Source of the DNA: Perkinsus marinus ATCC 50983
Taxonomy: Eukaryota; Perkinsozoa; Perkinsida; Perkinsidae
Reading direction: 5' to 3'
Length of the DNA stretch: 64,000 nucleotides
Assembly (NCBI RefSeq): GCF_000006405.1
Contig: NW_003216064.1
Location: 101,926 to 165,925, forward strand
Part shown: positions 50,159 through 60,715 of the stretch, in pieces
Layout of the letters: the number at the start of each line of letters is the position of its first letter
Position numbering within the stretch: position 1 is the stretch's first letter
Notes under the pieces: generated by a model
Told to the model about the DNA's origin: nothing
Database searches by the model: none
The model's input: only the letters and a program-made list of their open reading frames with translations
Made by a program: the position numbers and the translations under genes

Positions 50159-51520
50159 ATGCCACTGCACTCGAAGTTGGATTGCGAATGTCATGGGTTT
50201 CAGTTTTGTTCATATCGTATGGCACATAGTCTCGATCGGAGCAATGTTGTCGAGCCGGCACAACTCAGTGGCATGGCGCAGTTTCGCCTGTGTTTGGTAT
50301 GCTCTGTCGTTTTCATCGACTTCATCGGTTTGTCATTACCTCTCAATATTATACCAGTGTTAGTGGATGTCAAATCACCACATCATTTAGTAGGCTGTGA
50401 AACCCTGGGTATGGGCAAGGCATATTCCATAACGTCCTTTGCCCACGCCGTTGGCATGACTATATCTCCTCCGTTGATGGGGAGGATGTCCGATAGAATC
50501 GGCCGACGCCCTATGCTACTCGTCTCAATGCTTGGGATAGCAGTAGCTTACACTTGTCAGGGCCTCACCAAAGACTATTGGTGGTTCGTATTCTACCGCT
50601 GCATAACGGGTTTAGCCGGTGGAGGGCGTCCTGTTGCCATGGCCTATGTATCAGACACTGTACGAGATCCCAAGAAGCGCACTAGCATCCTCGGCACCAT
50701 CAACATGATTGTGGGTTTATGCTTCGGCATAGGCCCTGCTATCGGTGGCCTCTTCTCGTCCTTTGGCTTGTCAGCATCGTTTTTCGTTGCCGCCGGAGTT
50801 GCGAGTATAACTTTTGCGTTATTATACTTTTACCTCCCTGAGACGCATCACAAGTGTAGTGCCTATGCAGTAGCGACAAGGAGTCCTGGAGGGACTCTAC
50901 TCACACCTCTACTACAGGAACAAAGTCCTACCAGAGTGGACTGGATAGCCTTCATTCTACTCTACTCGACGACATGCTTCGCCGTCATCAGCACTACAGT
51001 ATTCTTCATCGTAGCTCCTTTGGTTTTTCGTGACGTCTTCAGTTTAACCCCTCTGACTGCCAGTATAACATATCTCGGCGATGGAGTCACGATTATTGCT
51101 GGCACATACATCCTCGTCTATTTCTGCAACACTTTGGAGTATAGTAGTGCAGCAGTGACGACAGTGGCTATCATCATTAACTCGATTGGAGCAGGCCTCT
51201 TTATGCTCTTACTCAACTCGATTGCGATCTATCTTGTAGACAAATGGATCCTCTTCAGTACAACAATTGCGATCTTTTATTCGGGATGGCCTAATATTGT
51301 CGCCGATCTGGCCCCCAAATCCAGGATCGGCGAGCTTATGGGGTATATGACCTTCTCTCAAGGTGTGGGAAGGCTGATAGCAACAGCGTTAGCCGGCCCT
51401 TTATACGACATGAACGTGAACGTCCCATTTTCTACTGCATCTGGTGGCTGTCTAATAGCAGGCCTCATGTCTTGGGGCATGTACTATCGAATCAAGCAAC
51501 AATCTACTGGCATCAGATGA
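50159..51520 (+). CDS. Major facilitator superfamily transporter 2
   Basis: Single-exon gene; 453 residues from the ATG at 50159 or 433 from the ATG at 50219 (MAHSLDRSNV). The second fits the length of the paralogue before helix 1 better. Motif A is present (GRMSDRIGRRPMLLVSM), helix 1 is VVFIDFIGLSLPLNIIPVL and the helix 4/5 region has CITGLAGGGRPVAMAYVSD. C-terminal half: ITYLGDGVTIIAGTYILVY and IGELMGYMTFSQGVGRLIA. It is a clear tandem duplicate of the MFS gene at 47656-48972, the two being separated by the repeat array. Same inferred role, membrane exporter or facilitator with unknown substrate. Confidence 0.86.
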   Translation: MPLHSKLDCECHGFQFCSYRMAHSLDRSNVVEPAQLSGMAQFRLCLVCSVVFIDFIGLSLPLNIIPVLVDVKSPHHLVGCETLGMGKAYSITSFAHAVGMTISPPLMGRMSDRIGRRPMLLVSMLGIAVAYTCQGLTKDYWWFVFYRCITGLAGGGRPVAMAYVSDTVRDPKKRTSILGTINMIVGLCFGIGPAIGGLFSSFGLSASFFVAAGVASITFALLYFYLPETHHKCSAYAVATRSPGGTLLTPLLQEQSPTRVDWIAFILLYSTTCFAVISTTVFFIVAPLVFRDVFSLTPLTASITYLGDGVTIIAGTYILVYFCNTLEYSSAAVTTVAIIINSIGAGLFMLLLNSIAIYLVDKWILFSTTIAIFYSGWPNIVADLAPKSRIGELMGYMTFSQGVGRLIATALAGPLYDMNVNVPFSTASGGCLIAGLMSWGMYYRIKQQSTGIR

Positions 51521-52170
51521 ACATGTGGCTTCTCATATTGTACGTCGTCATGGGGTAGGGCCAGTTCTCACCATCTTGATAGGCATTTCTACAACATTTG
51601 ATTTTTACAACAGCTACTCGTCTGTCTTGTATCAACGTCGTTCTTACATCGACTGTTCTTACCAGGGGTTGAGCAGCTTTTTCGATGGTCCCGAATATTA
51701 TTGAGAAGATTAGCCACTCACTGCTAGATGGGCCAGCTTCTCACGAGTTTCACTGACAATCGCATTTATTGTACTTGCGTTATAGCAGTTCGATCATATA
51801 GCGAACAGGCTTATTGAGTGGTGAGTTCGTCTCAAAGTATCGTTTTGAAGTTCGGCAGCTTCGACACAAAGCACTGCCTGCCAGAGCTTGTCTCCATAGT
51901 ACTTATCGAATACTCCCTGCGCACGGCTGGTCAACCAGGTTGACTCAACCTACGGGTCTAAACTCCTCCTTCTGGACAGGCTCATGCCTCGCCTGAGTTT
52001 CGGCCGGGCTACGTCATCGCTATGTCTACAGTCTCCATCGGCAATTAATTTTATCATAGTTTTCCTCTGATATTTGCTTGCGATTGATATCATACCATAG
52101 AGATGCTTGTTTGGTTATGCATCAAAGGGGCAAGGGACGTACAGTCAACAGTGATACCGCTTTGGTCGCT
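51521..52170. other. Intergenic, nothing seen
   Basis: No ORF with support. Promoter of the transglutaminase-like gene is expected here. Confidence 0.5.
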
Positions 52171-53252
52171 ATGGCCTCTCTGAGGTGGCTACTGTATCTC
52201 TCGTCACTGCTCTGCAGTTTCGCGCGGATCCCTGAAGATCCAGTGGTTTTCCTACAATCGTATCAGCGTCCGATCGACAAGGGGAAAATCTCGATAGAGT
52301 TTCTATTGTGTCAAGTACGGCAAGCCCAGCTCACAAGAAGGAGGTTCCCCTGGGGTCAGCAAGTGGCCCATTCTCTCTTCCTCAACGACGTATTGCCGTT
52401 CGCCTCTCTATCGGAAGAAGCGAGTGACTTCCGTGGTTGCAATGGTTCAAGTGGCCACGGCTCGGAGTTCATCAGCTTCATGCAGTCTCTAGTGAAACCG
52501 TGCTTAGATGCCACTTGCGCTGTCATGACACTCAACGAGAAAGCCTGGGAGTTCACCAAACCGCCAATTACCTTTGTGGCCGCCCCTCCTAATGAGGCTG
52601 ATCCCTACAGCCTCTACGATGTGATCGAAAGGAAGAGTTCCTCTTGCACGGGTGACTCCGGAGCTACACTCGTAAATGGTGATGTCCTCGTGACTCAGGT
52701 CTGGCCTTGTACTTGGTAGCGGCGCTGAGGTCTGTTGGTGTACCAGCGAGAGTTGCAGGGACACCTCACTGGAATAAGGGCGGTGTCGAGTGTCCCAATG
52801 GAGATAAGGATGCTCCGTGTGGCAATCACAACTGGGTAGGAGGCGTCTCTGTCGGTTCTTTCAAGGATCCACGTGTGCTTGTGTATCAGGTAGAGGCGTA
52901 TATCCCCGAGCATGGGGAGAGTCCAGCCGGCTGGGCAGTGGTAGATCAACGCAGTGTGCCTTTGCGGGCTCTTAATACTTCTTTTTTCATTCCCTCACCG
53001 GCTCACGACCAGGATGGTTCCACCGTGAACCATACAATTTACGCCGCGTCCTTTGCTCCGCCAGAGATGCTACTCCATGAATGTGACTATCCAGTGGGAT
53101 TAGGAGTGCACCCAGCGAAGAACTTCCCTCTGGTTTTCGACTGGTCCTATCAATCAGTGCCGGCTTGGAATACCACTGTCATGTACCACAACTTGGCCGG
53201 CCGATGGTATCGCGAAAATTGCCCGGCTGCCGCAGCTGCCGAGATTGTTTAA
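52171..53252 (+). CDS. Secreted transglutaminase-like protein
   Basis: Two exons (52171-52651 and 52699-53252) with a 47-nt intron; about 344 residues. The start at 52171 gives MASLRWLLYLSSLLCSFA, a signal peptide; an upstream in-frame ATG at 52117 would bury it. The N-terminal part has FLNDVLPFASLSEE, a block that precedes the core in this family. The catalytic core spans the splice site: SSSCTGLALYLVAALRSVGV followed by PARVAGTPHWN carries the nucleophilic Cys near residue 159, and NHNWVGGVSVG carries the His. The Asp is probably in the WAVVDQRSV region. Transglutaminase-fold enzymes act as cross-linkers, peptidases or deamidases; the reaction here is not known. Several Cys and N-glycosylation sites (NTSF, NHTI, NTTV) fit secretion. 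Confidence 0.82.
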
Positions 53253-53921
53253 TCATCTGTTGTCGTCGAATATCTCTCATTTCTTGTATTGTTGACCCTT
53301 TTCGACCCCTATAGTATCTGTGGTGTGTTAATGATGGGGTTTCCCCAGAGATTCCCTGGAGTAGCAAGATGCGCCAATGATTTCCAACGTAGAGCGAAAA
53401 ATTGGCTCATCTCGCTGTACAGGATGGCAGCGCCGTTCTTGGGAAAAGGGTCCTTGGTCGTGGTCGAACTCGGATAGAAGATTACAGAAACCAACGAGAA
53501 TTTCCCCAAATTTACTTTGAATTCTCATCTTGTCACCACCACGTCTAGTTGACCATGTGCATATTTTCGCAGAATGCATTCTAGGGCACCTCAAATTCTG
53601 GTTGACCATAACACAATTTAATTAGATATCACAAGGCCTCTGAAATCCTCAGTCGTGAGAGCTACCGTAGCTCAGCTACGACGTGAAATGCCTCCCTGAA
53701 TTGTGTCGTCTCTGTCCCTTCCTGCCAAGGGGGGGGGCTCACTGGTTTGTGTTGGCCCTGTCCCTTCACAATGTTGGAGGAGAAGAAGGGAAGCCCTCTC
53801 GGTCAACTGGCACACTGTACACAAGGTTGATTTCTACGGATGTCGAGAAACTTTCCGAGCAACGTAGCGGTCATTCTTATTGTATGAATGACCATTCTCA
53901 GTTTCCTCTCGTATTATCACT
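53253..53921. other. Intergenic, nothing supported
   Basis: Between the transglutaminase-like gene and the FSH hydrolase. A run of nine G lies at 53729-53737. No exon supported. Confidence 0.5.
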
Positions 53922-54796
53922 ATGGTAGCTGCTTCTACAGCCAGTGGCTCGACCTCTGGCGAAAGTGATCCCACCTTGGCCCATCGTGTTCTCTGCGTTC
54001 ACGGCCATGCTCAGAGCGCTGAGGGCTTCCGTCAGAAGACTGGTGGTATCCGGAGGCAGTGCAAGAGACTAGTCCATTTTGAGTACGATATAACCAGCAG
54101 GTCAGTAGTGCTCCTTGTCATCCCCCTCTATCTCAGCTTCCTCCAAGGGCCCTTCGAGGTGCCTCCAGATGACGTTTTCGCCAGCCATGACCCTGACAGC
54201 GAGAAGACTTACACTTGGATTGATCCTAAGAAGGAGAGTCCGGTAGGTTTGTAGGCGGCGTGTGTGGTTTCCCACAGTTTCTTCTCCAGGAAAACTTGGG
54301 CGAGTTTTTTGTAGAGAGCATTGCGAAGGCCATGACCCCAGAGACACAGGGCTTGTTTGGGTTCTCCATGGGTTGCCCTGCCATCCTTCTCGCTATGGCT
54401 CGGTACCCTCAGGCATTCGAAAATGTGAGCTATCGTAATCATCTAGAATCACTGATCATCTGTTCTCGGTCATTCTAGGTAAAGTTCATCATACTCTGTG
54501 GCGCATTTTTCCCACAGAATAATAGCGAACAGGAAGCAGAAATTCGTGCTTGTCCCCTGTGGCCCAAGGTGATGTTATAAATAGTCGCCTCGTCGCCACT
54601 AATTCTCATCTCGTTAGGTTCGGGCGATGTTCATCTGTGGCAAGTCAGATCAGGTGGTCGCCGAAGACCGTAGCCTTAGAGTTGCCAAGATGTTCACTGA
54701 TCCAGTTATATTCGAACACGCCAAGGGCCACATGGTCCCCGCAGAGGCTCGGAAGGATGTGAAAACGTTTGTTCAGGAATCTCTGGAGTCTGAGTA
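53922..54796 (+). CDS. FSH-type serine hydrolase (alpha/beta hydrolase)
   Basis: Multi-exon gene, ATG at 53922. Exon 1 has HRVLCVHGHAQSAEGFRQKT, the N-terminal signature of the FSH1/OVCA2 family. A 36-nt intron leads to FLQGPFEVPPDDVFASHD and KTYTWIDPKKESP. The next exons give ESIAKAMTPETQGLFGFSMG with the nucleophile in GFSMG and CPAILLAMARYPQAF. Then come KFIILCGAFFPQN, MFICGKSDQVV (catalytic Asp) and FEHAKGHMVPAEA (catalytic His), stop at 54794-54796. Family members are small cytosolic esterases of uncertain physiological substrate. All three triad positions are visible. Exact borders of the exons at 54245-54290 and 54430-54620 are approximate. Confidence 0.82.
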
Positions 54797-55343
54797 GCTT
54801 TCAACCACTGGGCTAAGTTTCTGTTACTAACTGTGCAGTGCTGGTGATGGTGGTATTGCGTTCCATACCTTTCGGCCATCGATTTTGCGGTTAGGGCCAC
54901 CGTTTCAGCGAAAAAGGGAATCACATTCGCAGATGGTGGCGGTCGAATGAGGAAATTAATTTCGCGGATAGGGACATCAATTTCGGGTTGTAGTTTCCAC
55001 CACACAAATGAAGAGCTCTTGACAGTGCGCAATGATGTATGCGAATGAAAGAGCTCCTCGCTGCGTGAAGTCATGCTCTGTGGAAAGCTTGCCATCTGCA
55101 GTGTTCCATCTTGCCCGTACCTATTGCTTCCGTTAGCCAGACAGGAGGCGTCATCGAGCTCCAAAATCTATCGGCCCTGAAAACGCTCCCGAGAACGCAG
55201 TTCAGACTCCTGTTGTGTAGATGAAATTGCAACCCGAAATTGATGCATTTATCCGTGAAACGGATTCTCATATTTGACCGCCACCACGAAATTGACGCTC
55301 GCGAATGTGGCTTTTTCCGATTGCTAGGAGTCAACATTTCCCT
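54797..55343. other. Intergenic, mostly an inverted-repeat element
   Basis: No gene. The stretch is almost filled by the MITE-like inverted repeat at 54905-55322, which ends 22 bp before the ATG of the rhomboid-like gene. Confidence 0.6.
54905..55322. mobile_element. MITE-like element with long imperfect terminal inverted repeats
   Basis: Left arm from about 54905 reads GCGAAAAAGGGAATCACATTCGC, then GGTGGCGGTC, CGGATA and CATCAATTTCGGGTTG (about 54925-54998). The right arm (55210-55322) holds the same words in reverse-complement order: CAACCCGAAATTGATG, TATCCG, GACCGCCACC, GCGAATGTGGCTTTTTCC. The arms match over roughly 80-100 bp with mismatches and enclose about 210 bp without coding potential. 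This is the structure of a non-autonomous DNA transposon. Target-site duplication not identified. Confidence 0.6.
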
Positions 55344-56600
55344 ATGCCCCGCCGTAGTCGGCTTCGCCCTAGAGTACTGCTAGTGGCCCTGGCCTTGGCC
55401 CTCGGAGGACCAAGGTTGATGTGGAGCGTGGGCGACACGGTGAAGGGCGTGCCAAGTCTGCTCATCCTACCGATAGTGTGGCCCATGGCCTCCATCAGCG
55501 CCACTGTCAAGGCGTGCCCAGTTATGGCCTCCCTCCTTGGCCTCGCCCTAGGATCATATTTCCTCCAGTGGTTGATGCGAATCGTCAAGCCAAGAGTAGC
55601 AGCTGTTAAGGGTAAGTCTCCATCAGGCCCTTGAATGAGACTGACAGTTTTTCTATCAGATGAGTTAACCTTTGAACCAGCGCCACTCTTCGGTCGCTTC
55701 CAAGTGTGGCGGGTCTTCACATATCCCCTGGTTCATCCCAACTTCGCCAGCCTTATGGTATCGACTATTCATTTGCTTTTCAGCTTGGACTTGGAGTCCA
55801 CTCCCAACATCGATCTTCCTGGTGGGGCTAACCTGCGCTGTGGTACCGCTGCCATTTCCGCTGGCTTCTGCTACCCCCTCTGTGGCATCGGGTCGAGACA
55901 TCTCGCAGTGCTCGTGGTCTTAGCAACAGGCACATCAGTGTTGGTCGGGTCGTGTGGCCGACTAAGGGACAATTGGACCATCGTATTTGGAGGTCTATCG
56001 ACCGTATGCTATGCTGTTGATGGTGCTATCATTACTATCTATGTATTGCTTGCTGGTGCCGGTGTAACACTGCCGCCCGACCCTTCCTTTGTTTCCGTCA
56101 GGCTGTTCATCGCAGCACTGCAACTATGCATGGATTTAGTCACTTCGGAGCCTCGAAAGTCTCTCCTGGACTTCGGCTCACTTGCGCACTCAACAGCCTT
56201 CCTCTGCGGTGTAGCCTACGTCACATCTGTAACTCCCATGTTGGGCTCTACCAACCACTCGTGGCCGGAGCGACTCTTCCGGCCAGCACTGGCGGGCTAC
56301 CCGCGTTACGTTGTACCTTGTCAACGGAGCTCAACGAGATGTTTGAATATCTTGCATCCGAGCCTTCAAGTCTCACTATACAGCGTGCGCATCTTCTGGT
56401 TAATGCTCAGCCTAGTTGTGGCCGTCTTAATGGCTATTGCGATCTCTCGGAATGTTCCAGGAAGACCTCAGCGGCTACCGGTGATGTCAGAATTGGATCG
56501 GCTAGTGGGCGGCTACTCCACTGAAGCCAGACGGGCCGAGCACTCGAAGCGTCCTACTATGGACGAGAAGCCCACAGGAGGTTTGGGAGACATTCTGTGA
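55344..56600 (+). CDS. Rhomboid-like multi-pass membrane protein, serine motif degenerate
   Basis: Two exons (55344-55611 and 55660-56600) with a 48-nt intron; 402 residues. The rhomboid landmark before the first helix is visible: FGRFQVWRVFTYPLVHPNFA then LMVSTIHLLFSLDLE, matching the WR/H...E pattern of the family. A later helix has SLLDFGSLAHSTAFLCGVAY, matching the helix that supplies the catalytic His. In the helix where active rhomboids carry GxSG I see CYAVDGAIITIYVLL, with Asp at the Ser position, so this is probably an inactive (pseudo)rhomboid or a derlin/UBAC2-like relative. About seven hydrophobic segments and a charged C-terminal tail. Role inferred: membrane-protein regulation or ER quality control. 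Confidence 0.65.
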
Positions 56601-56989
56601 ACGTAAAACTATTTTGTATCATTTCTTTTGTCGACTATTGTGTTCGTCAAGTCGGGGATAAATGCTATTGCGACTTGCCGTTCCCTTCTCGGAGGTCTCC
56701 ACTATTGGGGAGATGAATGAACTTACACTTTCCACCTACCTTTGACGGTTAGGGCTGTGTGGTACACTCTCACGTGGCCGATCTGTCTCCACAGGAATCC
56801 TCCAGCAACTACCGTACATACTTCACAACTCTATCTATCCCATCTACCTCCACTTCCCTCAACACAACAGCTATCCGGTTCAGTACGCCGACAAAAGCTC
56901 TCTCAGGGTGACGAGTACCGTCTTGGAAAATACTCATTGATTACCCAGTGATTCTCAAAATAATCATGTATGGACGTTGTCCGATGCAA
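56601..56989. other. Intergenic between convergent genes
   Basis: Nothing coding. The 3' ends of the rhomboid-like gene and the second EamA transporter face each other here. Confidence 0.5.
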
Positions 56990-58111
56990 TCACTCTTTTC
57001 CGATAATCTGGGGGGCAGCTCCATCTCTACTGGCCGTGATCGGAACATTCACCACTTCACGAGGCTGCCGTGTTTCCTTCCAACCCAGGATCTTCTCCAA
57101 TAGTAACAAACACGTCGAACTAACAATCATCACTGCACCTCCGACACTGAGTGGATGCACGGGGGACGAGGTTGCTATCCGTTGCCACACGAAGGACAAG
57201 GCGACGTCCAGCTGTCGGAGCATGGCGCAGTTTTGGGGCTTCTCAATTTGCATTGCCCTGTTGAAGGCAAACTGTGTGCCAACTCCAAAGATGCCAGCGA
57301 TAATACCGAGTTGATATGCTCTGGTGTTGGATGTGAATGGAGGTAGCTGGAAGGAATTCGGGATAGACAAGGCCACGATGGTGCTCATGACAGTGCCAGC
57401 AATACCCCAATAGAAGACCATCACGTAATAGTGAACAGCACCTCCGACGTAGCGAACGACAATGGGGACAAAACCGCCGATCAAAGCACCGAGGAGAGAG
57501 GCGAGGATAGCCGAGACTGCCGTCTCTTTCCCACCGTCCTGCGGAACCGCTGCTGAGCCGAAGAGGAAACTCGGCCTGGCGACGAAAATCACACCAGTGA
57601 AGCCAAGGAAGAGGGAGCACACCTCTACTTTGGTCGAGGGTTCTCGTAACAAACAAACTGCATAGAGCATCGTGAAGAGGGGGTTGGTGAAGAATAGGGC
57701 ATTGGCATCGGCTACCGGCATGCTTCCGATCGCGTAGTAGAGAAGGAAGTTGGACATCGCGCCGAGAAAGCCTCTGAAAAGACACACCAGACGGATGCCA
57801 TGTGGACCGACTGGGTTAACTCCCGCATAGTAACAAGCTATCAGGCAGACCAGTAGTTGTATGAGAGATCGTCCGAGCATGAGCTGGGCACTGGAGAACG
57901 TATCACTCGCTAAGTGAGCACAGACTTGCATAAGGGAGAAGAACAAAGCAGACAGGACACAGAGACCGCTGCCGAGGAGAGACGTGGGACCAACTATCGT
58001 CCTGGGCTGATTGGTTTCAATGCTGCTGCTACTAGATCGAGAGATCACAACCAGCTCGACTTCATTCGACCGCGGAGTTGTTGGTGATGAGAAGGCTCTG
58101 GGATTGGCCAT
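56990..58111 (-). CDS. EamA/DMT-family transporter 2
   Basis: Single-exon gene, 373 residues, ATG at 58111. Polar Ser-rich N-terminus, then about ten hydrophobic helices in two EamA repeats (LLGSGLCVLSALFFSLMQVC; RGFLGAMSNFLLYYAIGSM; NALFFTNPLFTMLYAVCLL; second half ending GGAVMIVSSTCLLLLEKILG). Paralogue of the gene at 41951-43060, about 14 kb away on the same strand. Both share the PVGPHG/PIGPPG loop and the QIEKPQNCA / QLEKPQNCA stretch before the last helices. Small-molecule or nucleotide-sugar transporter; substrate unknown. Confidence 0.86.
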   Translation of the reverse strand: MANPRAFSSPTTPRSNEVELVVISRSSSSSIETNQPRTIVGPTSLLGSGLCVLSALFFSLMQVCAHLASDTFSSAQLMLGRSLIQLLVCLIACYYAGVNPVGPHGIRLVCLFRGFLGAMSNFLLYYAIGSMPVADANALFFTNPLFTMLYAVCLLREPSTKVEVCSLFLGFTGVIFVARPSFLFGSAAVPQDGGKETAVSAILASLLGALIGGFVPIVVRYVGGAVHYYVMVFYWGIAGTVMSTIVALSIPNSFQLPPFTSNTRAYQLGIIAGIFGVGTQFAFNRAMQIEKPQNCAMLRQLDVALSFVWQRIATSSPVHPLSVGGAVMIVSSTCLLLLEKILGWKETRQPREVVNVPITASRDGAAPQIIGKE

Positions 58112-58631
58112 AGACTTGTTACACTGTGAGTTTACTGTTTCGCTTCCTCCTTACCCTGATGTCAATTGATGATAGCCTCTGTGTAATGTCACTAGCAATC
58201 TACACCAACCGTGAAACATGATACAAATCCGTTACGTAATTCGTCATCACTCCGATCCACAAGCACCCGAACTTGACACAAGAGTGATGGTCATTTGAAA
58301 ACATCGTAGCTCGGTGGAAAGGCGGAGGACATGATGATACCAAAAATTAATCTTCCCGCCAAGCTTCGGTGATCAGTGCTTGAACATGGTATCATCAACC
58401 CTCAACGGGGCTACCAATAGGGTCATGGCAGAGGCGTAAAGTAAAGAGATGACGAGTAGTAGCCGAGAACATAAGAGAAGAGCTCGTCCCAGGCTAAGGA
58501 AGCCTACGAGACTCGTTCCGGTGACATGCTCATCAAGGTACTTCTGCACACTATCAAGAAAATGGTATCGCCAACGGCGATTCGCCATCAACGGCCTCTT
58601 TACTGCCTGGCGAGCAAGGTGACCCGCTAAG
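58112..58631. other. Upstream of EamA gene 2, possible weak minus-strand exon
   Basis: A minus-strand frame ending at 58373 (start would be about 58642) contains HFLDSVQKYLDEHVTGTSLV and a hydrophobic stretch RALLLCSRLLLVISLLY. Without an ATG or a matching upstream exon it is only a candidate for the 3' end of a small membrane protein. Otherwise nothing. Confidence 0.35.
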
Positions 58632-59451
58632 ATGTGCACCACGGAGTTGGTACGAACAGTCGCCTTGAGGCGACAGTGGGGATGGACGAAGATACGCTAT
58701 AAAGAGCGGCTTTCAACCTGGTGGACGCATCTTATCCCCAAGGCTTGGTCGATTCACCAGCTCCTTGTGCCATGTTATGAGCGCTTATCAGCCACGATCA
58801 GTTACATCGATTCCGCCAAGCTCAAGTTGACTGACGGTAACGCCGGAGTCCCGACAATCTGGTGTTTGCTCAAATGGCCTGCAGCCTTCTCCCGCTTGTC
58901 GGTACCAGAAAAATCGACCTCACCTTTACGTAGTGCATTTTGCGACCATTTTTCAACTATTCAAATTCACCGACTGTTGCGGAGCCTAAAATTGTCCACG
59001 TAACCATAGAGAAAGGAAGGTATGGGAGTTACCACTACGCTGATGCTAAGAACCTTCTCGCTTATCTGAGCGAGCTCAAATTTCAGAAGTTTGCAAATAT
59101 AGATAGAATGATCGGAATCCGGTATATGTCCCTTTTCTGTCACTGAAGTTCACCCTCATGAACAATGGCTCGAAAACCTACCTCAGCGAGTTCCGCACTG
59201 GGAAGACTTACCACATTCCGCATCTTATTCGAGATGCGTTCGCGAAGGCTCTCTTCAAAAAGCCGTCTCGTGGCTCTAATCTTGCCTTGAAAGAGAGAAA
59301 GGTTGCGACGCCATACACACACTGCAAATGCGGGATTGCATCACTCATCGGGCGCGCGCGAGATTCAGCTCATTTTCAAATTTTCGATCCAACGACCAAA
59401 TTCCAACTTGCCTCCAATACCGCTCCTAACAGCGATCATATCCTCAGTTGA
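58632..59451 (+). CDS. Uncharacterised multi-exon gene
   Basis: Not recognised. The ATG at 58632 opens MCTTELVRTVALRRQWGWTK, with KLTDGNAGVPTIWCLLKWPA further on. Coding resumes after about 58975 with EPKIVHVTIEKGRYGSYHYA, DAKNLLAYLSELKFQKFANI and DRMIGIR. A third segment follows from about 59147: FTLMNNGSKTYLSEFRTGKT, YHIPHLIRDAFAKALFKKPS. Stop at 59451 if the last exon reads through. The protein is basic, soluble and without signal peptide; a mitochondrial ribosomal-type protein is possible but is a guess. A competing minus-strand reading exists for 58632-58920. Confidence 0.45.
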
Positions 59452-59655
59452 ACATTCTGGGGATGATCTTGCGGGATGCTCCTCGAGCCACAGCGGTCTC
59501 TACCCCTCCTTTCTGAACAAGCTGTAGTTTATTCGACCTCCATTCGTAGCAAGATGTGAAATGAACACATATTCACATCGTAAATTTTGTACATTAGTCA
59601 ATCACAGGAGCATCATATTATCAAAACTTATCATCAGTTGACTTAACCTTCCCTC

Positions 59656-60715
59656 ATGGGCAAGAAGGCAGCTGGTAAGGGCAAGAAGGGCAAGGCGGCG
59701 AAAGCACCTCCTGTGATAGAACCTCCCAAGTGAGATCTCATAGTACGAGATAGAACCTGTTGGGACTCGATTTCCCGCCCAGAGAAGCATAATAGGATGG
59801 ATTTTATGATTGTTCTATGAGCTAGCTTGTTTATCGCATTCTGTGCATTTGTTCGACTGGTTGAAGTTGTTGATGATGATGAACGTTTCATCTGTGACTA
59901 GTATAATCTACCAAGTCAAACGTGTATAATTCTGTTCCCGCTAGAAACGCATTAAAAGAGCGAGTTCTGTAATCGGCATCACCTCAGATTTTCCCATCCT
60001 GAGTTCAAACCTGCCCGCCTAGACTCCCGGGTTGTCCAAGCGACCATCAAGCTTGCCGCGCCGGTGTGCACCCTGTTAGAGTTCACCAAAGCACTACCTC
60101 CGGTAAGGAGAGTACACTACCTCTATATAGTCCCCGTATTGCCATGCTATGGTAGACTACCAAAATATCACATATAACGGACTTGATAGTCAAAAGGCAC
60201 GGTGGCAGTATACGGGAAGTGTCGGTGTGTGTCAACAGGTGAGCTTACTCTCGGGGATCATCCTTCCTTATGTGGTGTGGGAGACTTTACAGTACACTGC
60301 GGTATACACTATGGTGTGACACCATTATGTAAAATCATAGGAATGTTCTTTTGAATGTTGAGAGCACTAGTCTTGCTTGTAAAAGGGCTTCTGCTATGTT
60401 GTCAGCCAATTCACATTCTTATTGACACTTCTGGAAACGAACTGGAGACATTGCTTAGAATCACGGGGTGGCTCACACTGCTCTAACCCACCCGGGTTCA
60501 GTTCTGTGGTATTAATCGCTCCCTCCCTCCCTTTCTTGTACAGGTTCCATCCCGAGGAAATAATCCGACCAGATGAGACACTTGAGGTGAGGGTAGCTAC
60601 TGCGTGATGACATGGATCTGGCGTTGTCGTTGTGGTGCAGGATTGTGGTATCACTGGAGGAGAGTGCGTCGTCTATTACGACTTTGTGCCACTCACAGGA
60701 GCATTGCTGCAATAG
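59656..60715 (+). CDS. Uncharacterised small basic multi-exon gene
   Basis: Not recognised. The ATG at 59656 starts with a Lys/Gly/Ala-rich stretch (MGKKAAGKGKKGKAAKAPP). Further exons: ARLDSRVVQATIKLAAPVCT with LLEFTKALPP ending at a GTAAGG donor (about 60100); VDYQNITYNGLDSQKARWQY and TGSVGVCQQ (about 60150-60238); RFHPEEIIRPDETLE (about 60541-60587); and DCGITGGECVVYYDFVPLTG ending in ALLQ with the stop at 60713-60715. Each segment ends at a GT donor or starts after an AG acceptor on the same strand, which supports a real gene. Estimated length about 130 residues. Function unknown. Confidence 0.5.

Noticed and set aside
58373-58642. Minus-strand membrane-protein ORF overlapping the start of the 58632 gene
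   Set aside because: It has no ATG start and no matching upstream exon that keeps frame. It is described only within the spacer entry.
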